Shown here piece by piece: positions 6,977 to 8,626 of a DNA stretch of 8,626 nt. Position numbers and translations under genes: made by a program. The notes under the pieces were generated by a model, which was not told the DNA's origin, did not search any database, and saw only the letters and a program-made list of their open reading frames with translations. The DNA is taken from the NCBI GenBank assembly GCA_024404395.1, contig JAKSPZ010000021.1, positions 1 to 8,626 of the forward strand. The letters are read 5' to 3'. The first letter of the stretch is position 1. Each line of letters opens with the position of its first letter. The DNA comes from Clostridia bacterium (GTDB lineage: Bacteria > Bacillota > Clostridia > Christensenellales > Aristaeellaceae).

Positions 6977-6995
6977 GTTTGATTTTTGGTTTTTA

Positions 6996-7907
6996 TCAGC
7001 TGTGTGCCCAGTTGTAGGCAGCGCGGATGGCAGCCTGATGGCTCTCGTTGACCTTGTCGGTGCCGTGGGTCTTACTGTTGACCATGTGGAGGCAGAAGAC
7101 GCCGTCATAACCGTTGTTGGGGATCAGCGGATTGCCGTTGGTGTGATACTGGGTGTTGATGGCGCAAGCCACGTACTTGCTGCCCTTAATCAGGATGACG
7201 GGGCGGGAATCCCAGGAGAACTTGCCGCCGCAGATTTCGTACATGACCTTGGTGTCGGCTGCGGTGCAGGGTTCGAAGTCGCCGTGGTTGCTGCCGCCGT
7301 TGCGGTAGACGTTGAAGGAACGACCGGACATGATGTCGTAGATGATCGCGGTCTCGCCCTTCTTGACGACATCGCTGCCGCCCTTGAACCAGTCGAGCAT
7401 GACGACCTGCTTGCGAGGATCGCTGGAAGGTGCGCTGACACTGACCTTCTTGTTGCTGACGGTATTAAGCGGGACGTAGCAGGTGATCTTGCCGCTCTTA
7501 TCCTGGATGCGCCAGAAATCACCCTCACGACCGACGATGTAGACATCGGTGTTCACAGGCAGAGGACCTGCGGTTCTGGAAGAGGTGGTCGCATACTGAT
7601 AGGCAGGGGTAGTCGCAGAAATATAACCGTGCATACGGTTGCAAAGTGTGATATAATAGAGGGGAATGTACGCAGTCTTGCCGCTGTGCTGGACCTGTGC
7701 CCAGTAACCGTTGATGGCGGTGACCTTTACACGGAATCCCTGCGGCACGCCGACAGAGGGTGCGCCGGTGGTGGGGGCGGCGTAAACGCTGGTATTGGCG
7801 TTGATGAAACAGGAAATAGACGCAGCAGACGCCGTCATACACATCACCAGCATGATCGTCGTAGCAATCAGCAGGACGCGCAGTAAGCGATTAAATCGAT
7901 TAAGCAT
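6996..7907 (-). CDS. Secreted SH3-repeat protein with conserved clostridial C-terminal domain
   Basis: A 303-residue exported protein probably acting in the cell wall. A signal helix (about 8-29, ending TASAA) precedes two bacterial SH3-like units (about 34-88 and 95-153) with typical AINGYWAQVQ and REGDFWRIQ stretches, which often bind peptidoglycan. The C-terminal domain (about 168-301) contains HGDFEPCTAADT (208-219), WDSRPV (232-237), His255, FCLHMVNSKTHG (271-282) and His290. I recall this pattern in clostridial SH3 proteins sometimes labelled L,D-transpeptidase-like. The YkuD SHGC motif is absent, so no enzyme is asserted. ATG at 7907 is chosen for its AGGTGA site five bases upstream; a start at 7928 adds seven residues and has no good site. 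It has its own promoter (7975-8003) and ends before hairpin 6951-6976, so it is probably monocistronic. Confidence 0.88.
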   Translation of the reverse strand: MLNRFNRLLRVLLIATTIMLVMCMTASAASISCFINANTSVYAAPTTGAPSVGVPQGFRVKVTAINGYWAQVQHSGKTAYIPLYYITLCNRMHGYISATTPAYQYATTSSRTAGPLPVNTDVYIVGREGDFWRIQDKSGKITCYVPLNTVSNKKVSVSAPSSDPRKQVVMLDWFKGGSDVVKKGETAIIYDIMSGRSFNVYRNGGSNHGDFEPCTAADTKVMYEICGGKFSWDSRPVILIKGSKYVACAINTQYHTNGNPLIPNNGYDGVFCLHMVNSKTHGTDKVNESHQAAIRAAYNWAHS

Positions 7908-7933
7908 AATTTCACCTGTACTTTCCATAGGTT

Positions 7934-7950
7934 CCGACCATAGATGTCGG
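7934..7950 (-). other. Small hairpin in the leader of the SH3-protein mRNA
   Basis: CCGAC and GTCGG form a 5-bp stem with a 7-base loop within the predicted 60-base untranslated leader, 27 bases before the ATG at 7907. It does not cover the AGGTGA site. It may stabilise the mRNA or be chance. Confidence 0.3.
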
Positions 7951-7974
7951 GATCATTCAGAGTTCCATGTGCCT

Positions 7975-8003
7975 ATTATATTGCAAAATTATGTCAATTG
8001 CAA
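7975..8003 (-). promoter_or_regulatory. Vegetative promoter of the SH3-protein gene
   Basis: The minus strand has TTGCAA (8003-7998), a 17-base spacer, and a perfect TATAAT (7980-7975). The -35 matches TTGACA at four of six positions. Predicted initiation near 7968 gives a leader of about 60 bases before ATG at 7907. The spacer also contains TTGACA, but only 11 bases from the -10, so that copy is not the -35. Confidence 0.75.
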
Positions 8004-8040
8004 GCGTTTTTTGCTGAAATCACGAAATTTTCATACGTTC

Positions 8041-8067
8041 AGGCAAAATTTAGTCAAATTTTTGCCT
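8041..8067. promoter_or_regulatory. AT-rich inverted repeat, candidate operator between divergent genes
   Basis: AGGCAAAATTT (8041-8051) and AAATTTTTGCCT (8056-8067) form a near-perfect inverted repeat of 11 bp with one extra T, around AGTC. It lies between the two divergent promoters, about 25 bp upstream of the -35 at 8093 and 38 bp upstream of the -35 at 7998-8003. It is not preceded by a gene it could terminate, so a regulator binding site is more likely than a terminator. The regulator is unknown. Confidence 0.45.
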
Positions 8068-8092
8068 AAATTAGCCAGTTAACAGAAGGTGC

Positions 8093-8121
8093 TTGAAGCA
8101 AATTTGGATATGTGATACACT
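8093..8121 (+). promoter_or_regulatory. Putative promoter of the PfkB kinase gene
   Basis: TTGAAG (8093-8098), a 17-base spacer and TACACT (8116-8121) match the -35 and -10 consensus at four of six positions each. Initiation near 8128 would leave a leader of about 19 bases containing AGGAGG (8134-8139), seven bases before the ATG at 8147. Confidence 0.5.
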
Positions 8122-8146
8122 TTTTGCATAGGGAGGAGGGGCAAAA

Positions 8147-8626
8147 ATGGCGGATGTAACGATCATCGGCGGCGCAAATGCCGACATCGGCGGTTTCCCC
8201 GAGACGGCTGCCGTAGCCGAAGATTCCAATCCCGGTAAGGTGCGCATCTCCGCAGGCGGCGTCGGCAGAAACATTGCGGCCAATGCGGCTCTGATGGGCT
8301 TGAATACCGCACTTGTGGCAGCGTTCGGCGGCGATTACAACGGCGAATGGCTCCGCAAGGATTGTGAGCACAACGGCATCGACCTCAGTGAAGCTTTCGT
8401 TTTTCCCGAAGAAAACACGTCTACCTACTTATATATCGCAGATGAAACGGGTGATATGCGCCTGGCGATCAACGACATGGCGATCACTCAGCGACTGACA
8501 CCCGAAGCACTGCAGCCCAAGATTGAGAAGCTCAATCGCTCTTCTGCCGTGGTGCTGGATGCGAATCTGCCCCCGCGTACCATTGAGTGGCTGGGCGAGC
8601 AGCTGGCCGCGCACCTCATCGCGGAC
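8147..8626 (+). CDS. psuK: PfkB-family sugar kinase, probably pseudouridine kinase, 3' end missing
   Basis: Pseudouridine kinase phosphorylates pseudouridine to its 5'-phosphate, which PsuG then splits into uracil and ribose 5-phosphate, salvaging RNA breakdown products in the cytoplasm. The visible 160 residues are about half of the usual length. They show GGANADIGG (8-16, the Asp contacts the sugar), DSNPGKVRISAGGVGRNIA (26-44, the PfkB N-terminal signature in the PsuK-like form), ENTSTYLYI (89-97) and LAINDM (106-111). These align from memory with Escherichia coli PsuK stretches such as DSNPGK, GGVGRNIA, ENTS and AINDM. The ATP site and catalytic Asp lie beyond the window. ATG at 8147 has a strong AGGAGG. 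PfkB enzymes are hard to separate from half a protein, so ribokinase-like activity on another nucleoside remains possible. A psuG gene would be expected next. Confidence 0.85.
   Translation, partial: MADVTIIGGANADIGGFPETAAVAEDSNPGKVRISAGGVGRNIAANAALMGLNTALVAAFGGDYNGEWLRKDCEHNGIDLSEAFVFPEENTSTYLYIADETGDMRLAINDMAITQRLTPEALQPKIEKLNRSSAVVLDANLPPRTIEWLGEQLAAHLIAD

Noticed and set aside
7002..7886. 294-codon plus-strand open frame
   Set aside because: It mirrors the SH3-protein gene, which has a signal peptide, ribosome site and promoter. The antisense product has the same composition bias as the other shadows.
7908..7928. Upstream ATG for the SH3 protein
   Set aside because: It has no good ribosome site, while ATG at 7907 has AGGTGA at normal spacing.
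7992..7997. Perfect TTGACA on the minus strand
   Set aside because: It is only 11 bases from TATAAT and has no -10 match at 16-18 bp. TTGCAA at 17 bp is the better -35.
8066..8371. 101-codon minus-strand open frame over the kinase start
   Set aside because: It is antisense to the PsuK-like gene, which has a strong ribosome site and family motifs.

Overview
The window most resembles a chromosomal segment of a Gram-positive bacterium of the Clostridia (Bacillota), of moderately high GC. This is an inference. It rests on the NfeD-FloA pair, strong AAGGAGG-type ribosome sites, a TTG start, a heterodimeric ABC exporter of the Firmicute type, and a secreted SH3-repeat protein of a kind common in gut Clostridia. 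No 16S or other taxonomic marker is present. Base 1 looks like a contig edge: its G-rich first ~58 bases appear degraded.

Layout. All genes from 1 to 7907 are on the minus strand; only the last is on the plus strand. Reading in the minus direction from 7907: a secreted SH3-domain protein with its own good promoter (6996-7907) ends at a strong hairpin (6951-6976). A tightly packed unit follows: two ABC exporter half-transporters overlapping by 10 bp (5198-6925, 3447-5207), a small secreted Cys-rich protein (2855-3421), a short NfeD-type membrane protein (2335-2835), the flotillin-like protein FloA (1346-2335), and a membrane-anchored protein with a tandem repeat built on Asp-Glu-His-Gly-Cys (818-1324). 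Gaps in this unit are 25, 19 and 21 bp, plus overlaps of 10 bp and 1 bp. The unit ends at a second hairpin (762-783) sharing its 8-bp core stem with the first. Beyond it a site-2-protease-type M50 metalloprotease gene (1-720) runs off the window with its own promoter. On the plus strand, divergent from the SH3-domain gene across a 239-bp AT-rich spacer, is the first half of a PfkB-family kinase, most likely pseudouridine kinase (8147-8626).

How the genes may work together. NfeD and FloA form a known membrane-microdomain pair, and the repeat protein lies where yqfB lies in Bacillus subtilis yqeZ-yqfA-yqfB. The ABC pair is a heterodimeric exporter with one catalytic and one degenerate ATP site, as shown by complementary motif changes in the two subunits. 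Co-transcription with floA would make this a cell-envelope unit of exporter plus membrane-domain organiser plus two uncharacterised envelope proteins. The joint function is inference; the exporter's substrate cannot be read from sequence.

No tRNA, rRNA, CRISPR array, insertion sequence or phage gene was seen. The most novel-looking parts are the DEHGC repeat protein, the secreted His/Cys protein, the conserved C-terminal domain of the SH3 protein, and the near-identical hairpins at both ends of the six-gene unit.
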